Of a stretch of 64,000 nt of DNA, positions 28,150 to 37,479 are shown one piece after another; positions within the stretch are counted from its first letter, which is position 1, and every line of letters begins with the position of its first letter. Location of the stretch: NCBI GenBank assembly GCA_041391745.1, contig JAWKNK010000004.1, positions 124,001 through 188,000 of the forward strand, written 5' to 3'. The notes beneath the pieces were generated by a model. That model was not told the DNA's origin. It saw only the letters and a program-made list of their open reading frames with translations, and made no database searches. The translations under genes were made by a program, and so were the position numbers. This DNA comes from JAIXWP01 sp041391745. Lineage in GTDB: Bacteria; Bacteroidota; Bacteroidia; Flavobacteriales_D; Sanyastnellaceae.

Positions 28150-30587
28150 TTTTCTTCGGTTTGAATAGTCCAGTCTTCGTAATGCAAATCATCCTCTTCA
28201 TCCAGTACTCTGAAGAATGGCTCTTTAAATGCTTTTGTTGTAACGCTTTTTTGGAACGATAAAAGAAGTGCTGGCAGCAAAATTAAGTTCGTAAACATCG
28301 CCACGAAAAGTGTTACTGCAGTTAGTACTCCTAGTGCTCTTGTGCCATCAAATTCAGATGCGGCAAAACATCCAAATCCAAATAATAGGACAAGAGAAGT
28401 ATAGACCATACTGCTACCAGATTCTTTAATCGCGCGCAAAGCACTTTCTTTAATGCTCCAATTATGTAAGCGAAGTTCTTGTCTGTATTTCGCTAAATAG
28501 TGGATCGTATCATTCACAGCAATACCAAGTGCTATGGAGAAAACCAAAATTGTAGAAGGCTTCAAAGGAATATTCATGAATCCCATCAACCCTGCGGTCA
28601 TGATCTGAGGAATGATGTTGGGAATAAATGAAATGATGACCATTCGTGCACTCCAAAACATCAGCGCCATCATTAATGAAATAACTATAATTCCAATCAA
28701 TAAACTCTTGAACAAATCACCAAGTAGGTAATTCGTGCCTTCTAAGAATATAACGCTCGTTCCTGTTAATGTAACATGGTACTTATCGGTAGGGAAAATG
28801 CTGTCGATTCGTGGTTTCAAATCTTTCATCAAACGATCCATCTCTGTCGTACCGATGTCTGCAATTTGAACTGTTACACGCGTCATTTGCTTCGTGCTAT
28901 CAATGAAGGTTTTTTCGATGCCCTTCGATTGATATTCATTTTGTAAATATGGCCCGATGAAACTTTGCTCATTTCGAGTTATCAAAGTGAAATAATCAGG
29001 ATCACCATTGTAAAATGCTTGCTTCACAAATTTACTTGCGTCAGCAATACTTAGAGATTTCGAGAATGGATGAATCAATGTGTCATCAACTTTCAATTGA
29101 TAGTTGAGCAAGAGCTCTTGCAAATCTTCAATTTTTGCAAGATTTCGATCACGTGTAATTTGTCCTTTTCGATTTCCATCGACCATGATCTCGAATGGCA
29201 TTACACCTCGGAAGTTGTGCTCAAACCACTTTAAATCCACAATTACTCTGTCCTCATCAGGCAAGTCATCCACAATGTTGCCCGTAGTGTGCATCATTGA
29301 TATCCCTAAGAAACCTAGTCCTAGAATGACTACGGTTACGATGTATAAAGACCTCCTTTTATAGGAAACGATGTGAGCTAATTTATCCAAGCTTTTACCC
29401 ATCCAGTTCGCATCCAAGTGACCCAAATGGCGCTCAATTGGTGGAGACATAAATGAATAGACAATCGGAATAATCACCATCGATAAAAAGAAAACTGCCA
29501 ATGAATTGATTGTTGCTATCACTCCGAAATGTTTGAGCAAATCGCTTGAAGTAAAAATGAATGTAGCAAACCCAACAGCAGTGGTAGCATTGATCATAAA
29601 CGCAGCCGATCCAGCTTTTTCGTATACGCGAACCAGCGAACGTGTTTTATGCCTTGACTTTTTATATTCCTGATGATATTTCGTAACAATGTATATGCAA
29701 TTCGGAACAGAGGTCACAATCATTAATGGGGGAATGAGTCCCATCAACACGGATATAGGATAGTCGAACAAAGCGATAGTGCCAAGTGCGGTTACTACAG
29801 CTACCACCACCACCGACATTACCACCCAGGTTACCTTAAAACTTCTAAAGAATCCATAGAGCAAAACGATACAGATAAAAGCAGAGAGCAAAGTGAAAAA
29901 GCCAAGTTCAGCCTTCACCTTAGTAGTCATTTCGGTGCGGATAAACGGAAGTCCAGATATATGTGTTTGCACACCCGTTTCTTCAGAGAACTTATTCGTG
30001 AGATCCACAATTTGTTGAATAGCGTTCCCTCTTTTTTCACTATTAAAAAGATCAGAATTAACGAAGACCATCATCAATCCCGCGTCTGTGCTGTCGTTGT
30101 AAAGTAGTCCTCTGTAAAAAGGTAAAGAATAAATATCGTCGCGAATGGCCGTTACTTCCGCCTGTGTAGTAGGCATTTTCGGAGCGATCTGCACAAACTT
30201 GAACCTTCGTTCTGTTGTGTCCTTTAACAGTTTATAGCAGTGTGCTGTACTAAAGATGCTGTCCACACTATTATACGACTCTCCTTCAAGATGAACCTGC
30301 ACTTTTTTCAGGTCTTCTCCGAGCTTTTTCCACTTGTTAAAGTTTTCCAATTGCCAAATGGCAGGGTCGCGATATCCAATGACCAACACATTTCCATCTT
30401 GAGAAAACTGTTTAGTAAACTTCTCATATTCAATATAAGTGCTGTCATCTTCAGGCAGAATCCCCGCAAATCGATAGCTCATTCTAACGAACTGTGCTTC
30501 ATAGGCCATGAAGCCGGTGAACACTACCAGAAATAGAGTGAATACTAGTCGATACCGGATTACAAAAGCACCTATTTTACCCCACAT
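28146..30587 (-). CDS. RND/MMPL-family membrane transporter
   Basis: 813 residues. Two repeated blocks each have one N-terminal helix, a large periplasmic domain and five further helices. Visible membrane stretches include FFTLLSAFICIVLLYGFF, TSVPNCIYIVTKYHQEY, LFKSLLIGIIVISLMMALMF and SMVYTSLVLLFGFGCFAASE. This is the single-polypeptide RND layout of MMPL/HpnN-type exporters of lipids rather than of tripartite drug pumps; no membrane fusion protein or outer-membrane channel is adjacent. The operon with a prenyl synthase suggests a lipid-like cargo, but that is inference. Confidence 0.82.
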   Translation of the reverse strand: MWGKIGAFVIRYRLVFTLFLVVFTGFMAYEAQFVRMSYRFAGILPEDDSTYIEYEKFTKQFSQDGNVLVIGYRDPAIWQLENFNKWKKLGEDLKKVQVHLEGESYNSVDSIFSTAHCYKLLKDTTERRFKFVQIAPKMPTTQAEVTAIRDDIYSLPFYRGLLYNDSTDAGLMMVFVNSDLFNSEKRGNAIQQIVDLTNKFSEETGVQTHISGLPFIRTEMTTKVKAELGFFTLLSAFICIVLLYGFFRSFKVTWVVMSVVVVAVVTALGTIALFDYPISVLMGLIPPLMIVTSVPNCIYIVTKYHQEYKKSRHKTRSLVRVYEKAGSAAFMINATTAVGFATFIFTSSDLLKHFGVIATINSLAVFFLSMVIIPIVYSFMSPPIERHLGHLDANWMGKSLDKLAHIVSYKRRSLYIVTVVILGLGFLGISMMHTTGNIVDDLPDEDRVIVDLKWFEHNFRGVMPFEIMVDGNRKGQITRDRNLAKIEDLQELLLNYQLKVDDTLIHPFSKSLSIADASKFVKQAFYNGDPDYFTLITRNEQSFIGPYLQNEYQSKGIEKTFIDSTKQMTRVTVQIADIGTTEMDRLMKDLKPRIDSIFPTDKYHVTLTGTSVIFLEGTNYLLGDLFKSLLIGIIVISLMMALMFWSARMVIISFIPNIIPQIMTAGLMGFMNIPLKPSTILVFSIALGIAVNDTIHYLAKYRQELRLHNWSIKESALRAIKESGSSMVYTSLVLLFGFGCFAASEFDGTRALGVLTAVTLFVAMFTNLILLPALLLSFQKSVTTKAFKEPFFRVLDEEDDLHYEDWTIQTEEK

Positions 30588-30610
30588 AATTCTCTAAATG
30601 AGGTACAAAT

Positions 30611-30618
30611 TAAAGGTA
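30611..30618 (-). promoter_or_regulatory. Weak -7-like box before the RND operon
   Basis: The reverse strand reads TACCTTTA, one mismatch from TAnnTTTG, about 24 nt before the start codon at 30587. Confidence 0.25.
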
Positions 30619-30674
30619 TCTGAATGAATTGACAGGCATTTTTTAATTATAGTGTGCGGGTTGATAGATATATA

Positions 30675-30682
30675 TACATTTG
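30675..30682 (+). promoter_or_regulatory. Probable -7 box of the gdhA promoter
   Basis: TACATTTG matches TAnnTTTG. Transcription near 30689 would leave a leader of about 18 nt before ATG 30707 and rules out the upstream TTG at 30680 as the start. Confidence 0.5.
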
Positions 30683-30706
30683 TCCCACTTTAAAAACATT
30701 ATAAAC

Positions 30707-32056
30707 ATGTCAAGTAAACACCAAGCTCAGGTAGATGCTTTTATGGCAAAAGTTAAGGCAATGAACCCTAACGAACCTGAGTTCCTGCAAGCTGTTCAGG
30801 AAGTTGCTGAAACAGTGATTCCATTTATCGAGAATCACCCTAAGTACAAAGAGGCTAAAATTCTTGATAGAATTGTTGAGCCCGAAAGAACTATCATCTT
30901 CCGTGTTCCATGGGTAGATGACAAAGGTGAAGTTCAAGTAAACCGCGGTTACCGTGTGGAGTTTAACTCTGCAATCGGGCCTTACAAAGGCGGTTTAAGA
31001 TTTCACCCTACTGTAAATCTCTCTGTTTTGAAATTCCTCGGCTTCGAGCAAATCTTCAAAAACTCACTAACTACTCTTCCAATGGGTGGCGGTAAAGGTG
31101 GATCTGACTTTGACCCAAAAGGAAAAAGCGATCGTGAAGTAATGGCCTTCTGCCAGAGCTTTATGTCTGAACTTTCTCGTCACATTGGCGCAGACACAGA
31201 CGTACCTGCCGGTGATATTGGAGTAGGTGGTCGTGAAATCGGTTATATGTTCGGTCAGTACAAAAGGTTGAGAAATGAATTCACCGGAGTGCTTACTGGT
31301 AAAGGTCGCAATTGGGGTGGTTCTTTGATCCGTCCTGAAGCTACTGGATATGGTACGGTTTATTTTGCTCAAGAAATGTTGGCTACAAAAGGTCAAGATT
31401 TTAATGGCAAAACTGTAGTCGTTTCTGGATCAGGAAACGTGGCTCAATATGCAATAGAAAAGGCAACTCAACTTGGTGCTAAGGTAGTTACAGCTTCAGA
31501 TTCATCTGGATATGTATACGACCCAGCTGGTATCGATGCTTCTAAATTGGAGTTCTTGATGGAACTGAAAAATGTGAAGCGTGGAAGAATCAAGGAATAT
31601 GCTGATAAATATGGAGTTGAATTCGTAGAGGGTAAAACACCATGGGGAGTAAAATGCGATATCGCGCTTCCTTGTGCTACTCAAAACGAACTTCACGGCG
31701 ACGACGCTAAGGCACTTGTTGCTAACGGTTGCACATGTGTTGCTGAAGGTGCAAACATGCCTTGTACTCCAGAAGCGGTAGAAGCTTTCATGGAACACAA
31801 AGTTTTGTTCTCTCCTGGTAAAGCTTCAAATGCTGGTGGTGTTGCTACTTCAGGTCTTGAAATGTCGCAAAACTCACTTCGTATGTCTTGGACCCGCGAA
31901 GAAGTGGACGCTAAACTTCATGAGATCATGAAAAACATTCACGCTGCTTGTGCTAAATACGGTAATGAAGATGGTCACATCAATTATGTAAAAGGCGCTA
32001 ACATCGCAGGTTTTGTGAAAGTTGCGGATGCAATGCTTGATCAAGGTGTAGTATAA
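30707..32056 (+). CDS. gdhA: NADP-type glutamate dehydrogenase
   Basis: 449 residues from ATG 30707 (MSSKHQAQVDAFMAKVK), matching the family's about 447-450. Active-site and binding motifs: RGYRVEFNSAIGPYKGGLRF, LPMGGGKGGSDFDPKG (catalytic lysine), VVVSGSGNVAQYAIEKA (Rossmann) and EGANMPCTPEA. The length and hexameric type fit the biosynthetic NADP-dependent enzyme that assimilates ammonium into 2-oxoglutarate. Monocistronic: its own promoter and a strong terminator follow. Confidence 0.96.
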   Translation: MSSKHQAQVDAFMAKVKAMNPNEPEFLQAVQEVAETVIPFIENHPKYKEAKILDRIVEPERTIIFRVPWVDDKGEVQVNRGYRVEFNSAIGPYKGGLRFHPTVNLSVLKFLGFEQIFKNSLTTLPMGGGKGGSDFDPKGKSDREVMAFCQSFMSELSRHIGADTDVPAGDIGVGGREIGYMFGQYKRLRNEFTGVLTGKGRNWGGSLIRPEATGYGTVYFAQEMLATKGQDFNGKTVVVSGSGNVAQYAIEKATQLGAKVVTASDSSGYVYDPAGIDASKLEFLMELKNVKRGRIKEYADKYGVEFVEGKTPWGVKCDIALPCATQNELHGDDAKALVANGCTCVAEGANMPCTPEAVEAFMEHKVLFSPGKASNAGGVATSGLEMSQNSLRMSWTREEVDAKLHEIMKNIHAACAKYGNEDGHINYVKGANIAGFVKVADAMLDQGVV

Positions 32057-32080
32057 TTTTTATCACAACATCATACATAA

Positions 32081-32109
32081 AAGCGCTCCATTTTGGGGCG
32101 CTTTTTTTA
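32081..32109 (+). terminator. Rho-independent terminator after gdhA
   Basis: Stem AGCGCTCCA/TGGGGCGCT (32082-32102, one G-T pair) followed by a run of T residues to 32108. It lies 26 nt after the gdhA stop. Confidence 0.88.
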
Positions 32110-32171
32110 TGGCTAATTTTTTTAAAATAAAAATGATATATTAGCCATACCTTTTTCAAAACCAACACACT

Positions 32172-33056
32172 ATGAGCGCTACTAAGTTTACCACTTGGGT
32201 ATTGCTGATGGTTTCCATCCACGCCTACTCACAAACTACTTTTTGGACTGAAGACTTCGGAACGGGCTGCAATCAGGGTCAGTTCGCTACCAATTATATT
32301 TCACCAAATGGAATATGGTTGGTGACCCCGCTCGGCATCAATGAAACCGGGCAAAACTTCTGGTTTGTTAGCGCTGCTGAAAATGGCAATGAAGTCGGAG
32401 AATGTGGCACCGGATGTGGAGACAATCAAACGCTTCATCTTGGAGTGGTCAATACTTTCGTTGGTAATGACCTGGGAGCTTCTTACTATGAAGGCCTATT
32501 CTCCATGTGCGACTTTGTTGATTGTGGTTCTACAGATAAGCGTGTTGAATCACCTGTAATCGATTGCTCAAATTATTCAAGCATGACCTTACATTTTACC
32601 TATATAGAAGGTGGTAATGATATTGATAATGCCACCCTATGGCTGAAGGCCAATTCAGGTTGGGTTCTAATTGATGATATGGCGAAAACTTTTTCGGCGA
32701 CTTGCGCACCACAAGGCGTATGGACGGAATATCAAATCGCCCTGCCATCATGGGCAGATAATGCTTCAGATCTTCAATTTGGAATCAGATGGATCAACAA
32801 CGACGACGCGGATGCCACCGACCCCAGTTTTGCAATAGATAACATTTCGCTCGAGGGCACTTTTGAAAATGAAAATTCTGATTGCTGTGATGGTGATTTT
32901 AATTGCGATGGAGTTGTAGGTGTTGCCGATATGATACTTTTCATATCCCAATACGGCTGCATCAATTCTTGCTTCGCAGATTTGACAAATGATGGAGTAG
33001 TAGGTGCCGCAGATCTCATTGCTTTCTCTAATCTATTTGGCACTGTGTGCCCATAG
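32172..33056 (+). CDS. Secreted protein with C-terminal dockerin-like calcium repeats
   Basis: 294 residues. Signal peptide at 1-21 (ends SIHAYSQ), then a beta-rich jelly-roll-like region (about 22-235) rich in Gly, Asn and aromatic residues with several cysteines, then two EF-hand-like dockerin repeats at the C-terminus (GDFNCDGVVGVADMILFISQ and ADLTNDGVVGAADLIAFSNL). No T9SS sorting domain is present. Dockerin repeats bind calcium and often dock to cohesins, though outside cellulosomes their partner is usually unknown. It may be a surface or matrix protein. Confidence 0.75.
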   Translation: MSATKFTTWVLLMVSIHAYSQTTFWTEDFGTGCNQGQFATNYISPNGIWLVTPLGINETGQNFWFVSAAENGNEVGECGTGCGDNQTLHLGVVNTFVGNDLGASYYEGLFSMCDFVDCGSTDKRVESPVIDCSNYSSMTLHFTYIEGGNDIDNATLWLKANSGWVLIDDMAKTFSATCAPQGVWTEYQIALPSWADNASDLQFGIRWINNDDADATDPSFAIDNISLEGTFENENSDCCDGDFNCDGVVGVADMILFISQYGCINSCFADLTNDGVVGAADLIAFSNLFGTVCP

Positions 33057-33105
33057 TTCATATAGCATTAACATCCATTTTAATCTAGGTTTGGCATTCT
33101 CGTAG

Positions 33106-33113
33106 TATATTTG
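33106..33113 (+). promoter_or_regulatory. Probable -7 box of the guaB promoter
   Basis: TATATTTG matches TAnnTTTG 35 nt before the guaB ATG. A TTTG at 33090-33093 is closer than the usual -33 spacing. Confidence 0.45.
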
Positions 33114-33148
33114 CACGAATTTATTTAAATAGGTAAATTCAAACGTTC

Positions 33149-34624
33149 ATGTCTTATTTAACCGAAAAGCTTGTAGGTGAAGGTCTTACCTACGACGATG
33201 TACTCCTGGTTCCAGCATATTCCCAGGTGCTTCCGCGCGAAGTTGTCATCAAATCTAATTTCTCAAGAAACATTGTATTAAACACTCCGATTGTATCTGC
33301 TGCTATGGATACGGTAACGGAATCTGCAATGGCTATCGCTATGGCGAGAGAGGGTGGTATTGGTGTCATCCACAAGAATATGTCGATCGCCGCGCAGGCT
33401 TCTGAAGTGCGTAAGGTGAAACGTTCTGAAAGCGGAATGATTCAAGATCCAATCACCCTGTCTGAAAACGCCACGGTTGGTGATGCTTTGCAAATCATGG
33501 CCGAAAACAAAATTGGTGGAATTCCTGTAGTCGATGAGAATAACATACTTAAAGGTATCGTAACCAATCGTGACCTTCGTTTCGAAAAAGTGTACTCTCG
33601 TCCTATTGTGGAAGTGATGACTTCTAAAAATATCGTGACCACCAATGAGCCGCACGATTTGAAGGCAGCCGAATCTATTCTACAAGAAAAGAAAATTGAA
33701 AAGCTTCCTGTAGTGGATGCTTCAGGTTTGCTCATCGGCTTAATTACTTATAAAGACATCATCAAACTCAAGAAATACCCGAATTCGTGTAAAGACAAAT
33801 TCGGCCGCCTTCGCGTGGCTGCCGCTGTAGGTGTTACTCCTGACACGCTTGAAAGAGCTGAAGCACTTGTAAACGCTGGTGTCGACGCAATTATCATTGA
33901 TACCGCTCACGGTCACTCTGCTGGTGTTATCAAAACCCTAAGAGAGGTGAAGGAGAAGTTTGGAAAGAAAATCGACGTGATAGTTGGAAATATTGCAACA
34001 GGTGCTGCAGCGCTTGCACTAGCTGAAGCTGGGGCAGATGCAGTCAAGGTTGGAATCGGTCCGGGTTCTATCTGCACAACCCGCGTAATTGCTGGTGTTG
34101 GTGTGCCTCAACTTACAGCCGTAATGGATGTAGCTTATGCATTGAAAGGAACTGGTGTTCCATTGATTGCAGACGGCGGAATTCGCTACACAGGAGACAT
34201 TTCAAAGGCGATTGCTGGAGGTGCCTCAACAGTCATGGTGGGTTCTATGCTCGCTGGAGTGGAAGAATCTCCAGGGGAAACAATCATTTTTGAAGGAAGA
34301 AAATTCAAGTCTTATCGTGGAATGGGAAGCTTGGAAGCTATGCAACATGGCTCGAAAGACCGCTATTTCCAAGATGCTGAAGATGATATTAAAAAGCTCG
34401 TACCTGAAGGGATTTCGGGCCGCGTGCCTTTCAAAGGAAGCGTTCAAGAAGTTATGTATCAGGTGATTGGTGGTTTGAGAGCGGGAATGGGATACTGCGG
34501 AGCTGCCACTGTAAACCAACTTCAAGAAGCTAAATTCATCAGAATCACTAACGCGGGAGTTAAAGAAAGCCACCCTCACGACGTGGTTATCAGCAGAGAA
34601 GCACCGAATTATAGCATCAAGTAG
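33149..34624 (+). CDS. guaB: IMP dehydrogenase
   Basis: 491 residues. N-terminal part of the TIM barrel (GLTYDDVLLVPAYSQVLP), two CBS domains (about 95-210), then the catalytic loop GPGSICTTRVIAGVGVPQ with the active-site cysteine, IADGGIRYTGDISKAIAGGA and RGMGSLEAM. It oxidises IMP to XMP, the committed step to GMP. The CBS pair usually senses adenine and guanine nucleotides. Confidence 0.97.
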   Translation: MSYLTEKLVGEGLTYDDVLLVPAYSQVLPREVVIKSNFSRNIVLNTPIVSAAMDTVTESAMAIAMAREGGIGVIHKNMSIAAQASEVRKVKRSESGMIQDPITLSENATVGDALQIMAENKIGGIPVVDENNILKGIVTNRDLRFEKVYSRPIVEVMTSKNIVTTNEPHDLKAAESILQEKKIEKLPVVDASGLLIGLITYKDIIKLKKYPNSCKDKFGRLRVAAAVGVTPDTLERAEALVNAGVDAIIIDTAHGHSAGVIKTLREVKEKFGKKIDVIVGNIATGAAALALAEAGADAVKVGIGPGSICTTRVIAGVGVPQLTAVMDVAYALKGTGVPLIADGGIRYTGDISKAIAGGASTVMVGSMLAGVEESPGETIIFEGRKFKSYRGMGSLEAMQHGSKDRYFQDAEDDIKKLVPEGISGRVPFKGSVQEVMYQVIGGLRAGMGYCGAATVNQLQEAKFIRITNAGVKESHPHDVVISREAPNYSIK

Positions 34625-34647
34625 GGCTATATTTTAAGGAGTGGTAT

Positions 34648-34655
34648 TACATTTG
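34648..34655 (+). promoter_or_regulatory. Probable -7 box before the foldase cluster
   Basis: TACATTTG matches TAnnTTTG. Transcription near 34662 gives a leader of about 23 nt before ATG 34685 and supports that start over 34664. Confidence 0.5.
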
Positions 34656-34684
34656 CCTTCCGTTTGTTTAAAGATAAAATATTT

Positions 34685-36622
34685 ATGAAGTTGCTTAACC
34701 GTATTGCTATTTTGGTGGCCATCACTTTGATGAGCTTAAACATCAACGCTCAAAACAAGAACGCCACTGTCTTAACGATTGCAGGTGATAATATTTCACT
34801 TGAAGAATTCGAGAATATTTTTAGAAAAAACAACAGAGACTCTGTTATCACTCAAGCATCTCTGGACGAGTACATGGAGCTTTTTATCAATTTCAAAATG
34901 AAAGTGAAGGAAGCGATGTCTCTCGGAATGGACACAATCACTAAGTTCAAAACAGAACTCGCGGGTTACAGAACTACCCTTGCACGTCCTTACCTTACGG
35001 ACTCTGATATGCTCAACGACATGATGAAGGAAGCCTACGAGCGCCTTCAACAAGAAGTGAATGCAAGTCATATCTTAATTAAGTGCGAACCCAATGCTTC
35101 ACCTGAAGATTCTTTGAGAGCTTACAACAAAGCTATGGAAGCGAGAAAGAAAATTCTTGCGGGCGAACCATTCGGTCAAGTTGCGAAAGCATATAGCGAA
35201 GATCCAAGTGCTAAAGACAACGGTGGAGATTTAGGCTTCTTTACTGCGTTTCAAATGGTATATCAATTTGAAGACGCTGCCTACGCTACTAAAGTAGGTG
35301 AAGTGTCGATGCCTGTGCGTACACGCTACGGATACCACATCATCAAAGTAAATGAAAAGCGCCCTTCTCGCGGCGAAATTCATGTAGCACACATCATGGT
35401 GAAAGAAAAGAAAGAACCAAATGGTGCAGAAAATGCAAAGGCTCGTGCTACAGAAATTTATGAGAAGGCAAAAGCAGGTGAAGATTTCAAAGACCTTGCT
35501 TCTAAATACTCTGATGATGGTAGTACTTCTAAAACTGGTGGTGAACTTCCTTGGTTTGGAACAAATAAAATGGTAGGTGAATTTGAAGATGCGGCTTTTG
35601 CACTTCAAAAAGATGGTGATGTTTCTGAACCAGTTAAAACCTCTTACGGTTGGCACATTATCAAACGTCTTGGATACCGCACGATGGGTTCTTTCGAAGA
35701 AGTAGAAAAGGACATGAAGAGCAGAGTGTCTAGAGACGGTAGAAGTGAAAAGACAAGAAACTCTTTCATCAACAAATTGAAAGTAGACTACAAGTACACT
35801 TACAATCAAAAAGTTGTAGATGCCATTGCTGCAAAGGCAGACACTGGGATTTTCATGGGTAAATGGAATCTTTCATCTAAAGAATTGAAGCAAGTTTTCT
35901 TTACTGTGGATGGAAACAAGCACACTGTTCAGGAACTTTATAATCAATTAACTGATCGTGCGAAAATCAGAACGAAATTTACTCCAGCTGAATATGTAAA
36001 AGATGAAGCAAATCACTTCGCTGAATTGATGTTGTTGGACTACGAAGACAGCAAACTAGAAAGCAAGTATTCAGCGTTTAGATTACTTATGAATGAATAC
36101 CGTGAAGGAATTCTTCTTTTCGAATTGACCAATGATAAGGTTTGGAAAAAAGCAGTAAGTGATTCAGTTGGTTTGGAAAAATACTACAGCGAACACAAAG
36201 ACAAATTCATGTGGGCGCAAAGAAAGGATGTAGTGTTCTACACCTGTGCAAATAGCGCCATCGCTAAAGATGTTCGCTCTATGATCAATGATGGCATGTC
36301 AAATTCGGAAATCGCTGCCGCAATCAACAAAGACACGCAACTAAATTTACAAATAGAAGAAGGCGTTTACACTGATGAAGACAAGGATATCTTGGCTAAT
36401 GTTCCCAATAAAACAGGAATGTCAATGGATATTCCATACAACGGTCAAGTAGTAATCGCTGTAGTAAAAGAAATTCTACCTCCTGGACCAAAGAAATTCT
36501 CGGAATGTAGAGGTCTAGTAGCTGCCGAATATCAAACCTATTTGGAAAATGAATGGATCAAAGAACTTCGTTCTAAATACACTTTCAAGGTGAATAAAGA
36601 AGTACTTTACTCCATCAAATAA
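34685..36622 (+). CDS. Periplasmic peptidyl-prolyl isomerase with two parvulin domains
   Basis: 645 residues from ATG 34685. Signal peptide 1-23 (MKLLNRIAILVAITLMSLN, then INAQ), a SurA-like N-terminal chaperone region (about 25-115), then two PpiC/parvulin domains: the first begins with VNASHILIKCEPNASPED and has SEDPSAKDNGGDLGFFTAF; the second begins EIHVAHIMVKEKKEP and has KTGGELPWFGTNKM. A long C-terminal region follows. It would assist outer-membrane protein folding. It is the first of three consecutive foldase genes. Confidence 0.9.
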   Translation: MKLLNRIAILVAITLMSLNINAQNKNATVLTIAGDNISLEEFENIFRKNNRDSVITQASLDEYMELFINFKMKVKEAMSLGMDTITKFKTELAGYRTTLARPYLTDSDMLNDMMKEAYERLQQEVNASHILIKCEPNASPEDSLRAYNKAMEARKKILAGEPFGQVAKAYSEDPSAKDNGGDLGFFTAFQMVYQFEDAAYATKVGEVSMPVRTRYGYHIIKVNEKRPSRGEIHVAHIMVKEKKEPNGAENAKARATEIYEKAKAGEDFKDLASKYSDDGSTSKTGGELPWFGTNKMVGEFEDAAFALQKDGDVSEPVKTSYGWHIIKRLGYRTMGSFEEVEKDMKSRVSRDGRSEKTRNSFINKLKVDYKYTYNQKVVDAIAAKADTGIFMGKWNLSSKELKQVFFTVDGNKHTVQELYNQLTDRAKIRTKFTPAEYVKDEANHFAELMLLDYEDSKLESKYSAFRLLMNEYREGILLFELTNDKVWKKAVSDSVGLEKYYSEHKDKFMWAQRKDVVFYTCANSAIAKDVRSMINDGMSNSEIAAAINKDTQLNLQIEEGVYTDEDKDILANVPNKTGMSMDIPYNGQVVIAVVKEILPPGPKKFSECRGLVAAEYQTYLENEWIKELRSKYTFKVNKEVLYSIK

Positions 36623-36627
36623 GCCCA

Positions 36628-37479
36628 TTGAGAATAACTTTTCTTCTCATATCAATTTTATTCCTTTTCGCCTGTAACAATAATGGTGAGTCAGTCGCTA
36701 TAGTTGCACAGGTGGGAGACAAAACACTTTCATGGGATGAACTTGAAAGTGTAATTCCAAACAACTCTTCAACGGAAGACAGTGTTCGCCTAGCCGAATC
36801 TTATATCAACGATTGGGTGCGCGAGCAAGTAGTTGTTGCACAAGCAGAATCAAATCTTACGGAGGATCAAAAGAATTTTGAAGAACTCATAGAGAGTTAT
36901 AGAAGTTCCCTACTTACGTATGCATACGAACAGGAGTTGATCAGACAGAAATTGGATACACTCGTGAGTGAAGAGGAGATAGAGAAATATTACAACGATA
37001 ATATTCAGAACTTTGAATTGAAAGACTATATCGTTAAAGTAAAGTTCTGCGCTATTTCAGAAGATAGCAAGGATATGAAACAAATGAAGAAGCTCTTTTT
37101 AAGCAAAGATTCTGAAGATCTCGTAAAGTGGATTGCCTTGTGCGTAGATAAAAGTATTCCATACTATTTCAATGAAGATAGATGGATGTTGTGGGAAGAT
37201 TTTACCCAGCAAATTCCATTGGAAGTTTTTGACGTAGAGTCTTTTTTAAAAAAGAATAAGGATATTGAACTCGAGCGAAATGGCACGATGCACTTGATTC
37301 GAATTATGGATTATCAATTGAGTGGAAGCCAATCTCCTTTGAGCTATGAAAGAGAAAAGATTAAAGACTTAATTATTAATAGAAGAAAATTGGATCTGCT
37401 ATCTAGGATGAGAGAGGATGTGTATCAGCAAGCGATGGAGAAAAAGGAAGTGCAGATTTTTACCAAACAGCAAGAATGA
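36628..37479 (+). CDS. SurA-like lipoprotein without a recognisable parvulin domain
   Basis: 283 residues starting at a TTG codon (MRITFLLISILFLFACNNN); no ATG fits. The lipobox LFAC puts the lipidated cysteine at about residue 16. The region VAIVAQVGDKTLSWDELESV resembles the N-terminal SurA/PpiC chaperone domain, and a charged helical body follows. A canonical parvulin core (HIL...GG.LGW) is not evident, so it probably acts as a chaperone rather than an isomerase. It overlaps the next gene by 4 nt and starts 5 nt after the previous one. Confidence 0.75.
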   Translation: MRITFLLISILFLFACNNNGESVAIVAQVGDKTLSWDELESVIPNNSSTEDSVRLAESYINDWVREQVVVAQAESNLTEDQKNFEELIESYRSSLLTYAYEQELIRQKLDTLVSEEEIEKYYNDNIQNFELKDYIVKVKFCAISEDSKDMKQMKKLFLSKDSEDLVKWIALCVDKSIPYYFNEDRWMLWEDFTQQIPLEVFDVESFLKKNKDIELERNGTMHLIRIMDYQLSGSQSPLSYEREKIKDLIINRRKLDLLSRMREDVYQQAMEKKEVQIFTKQQE

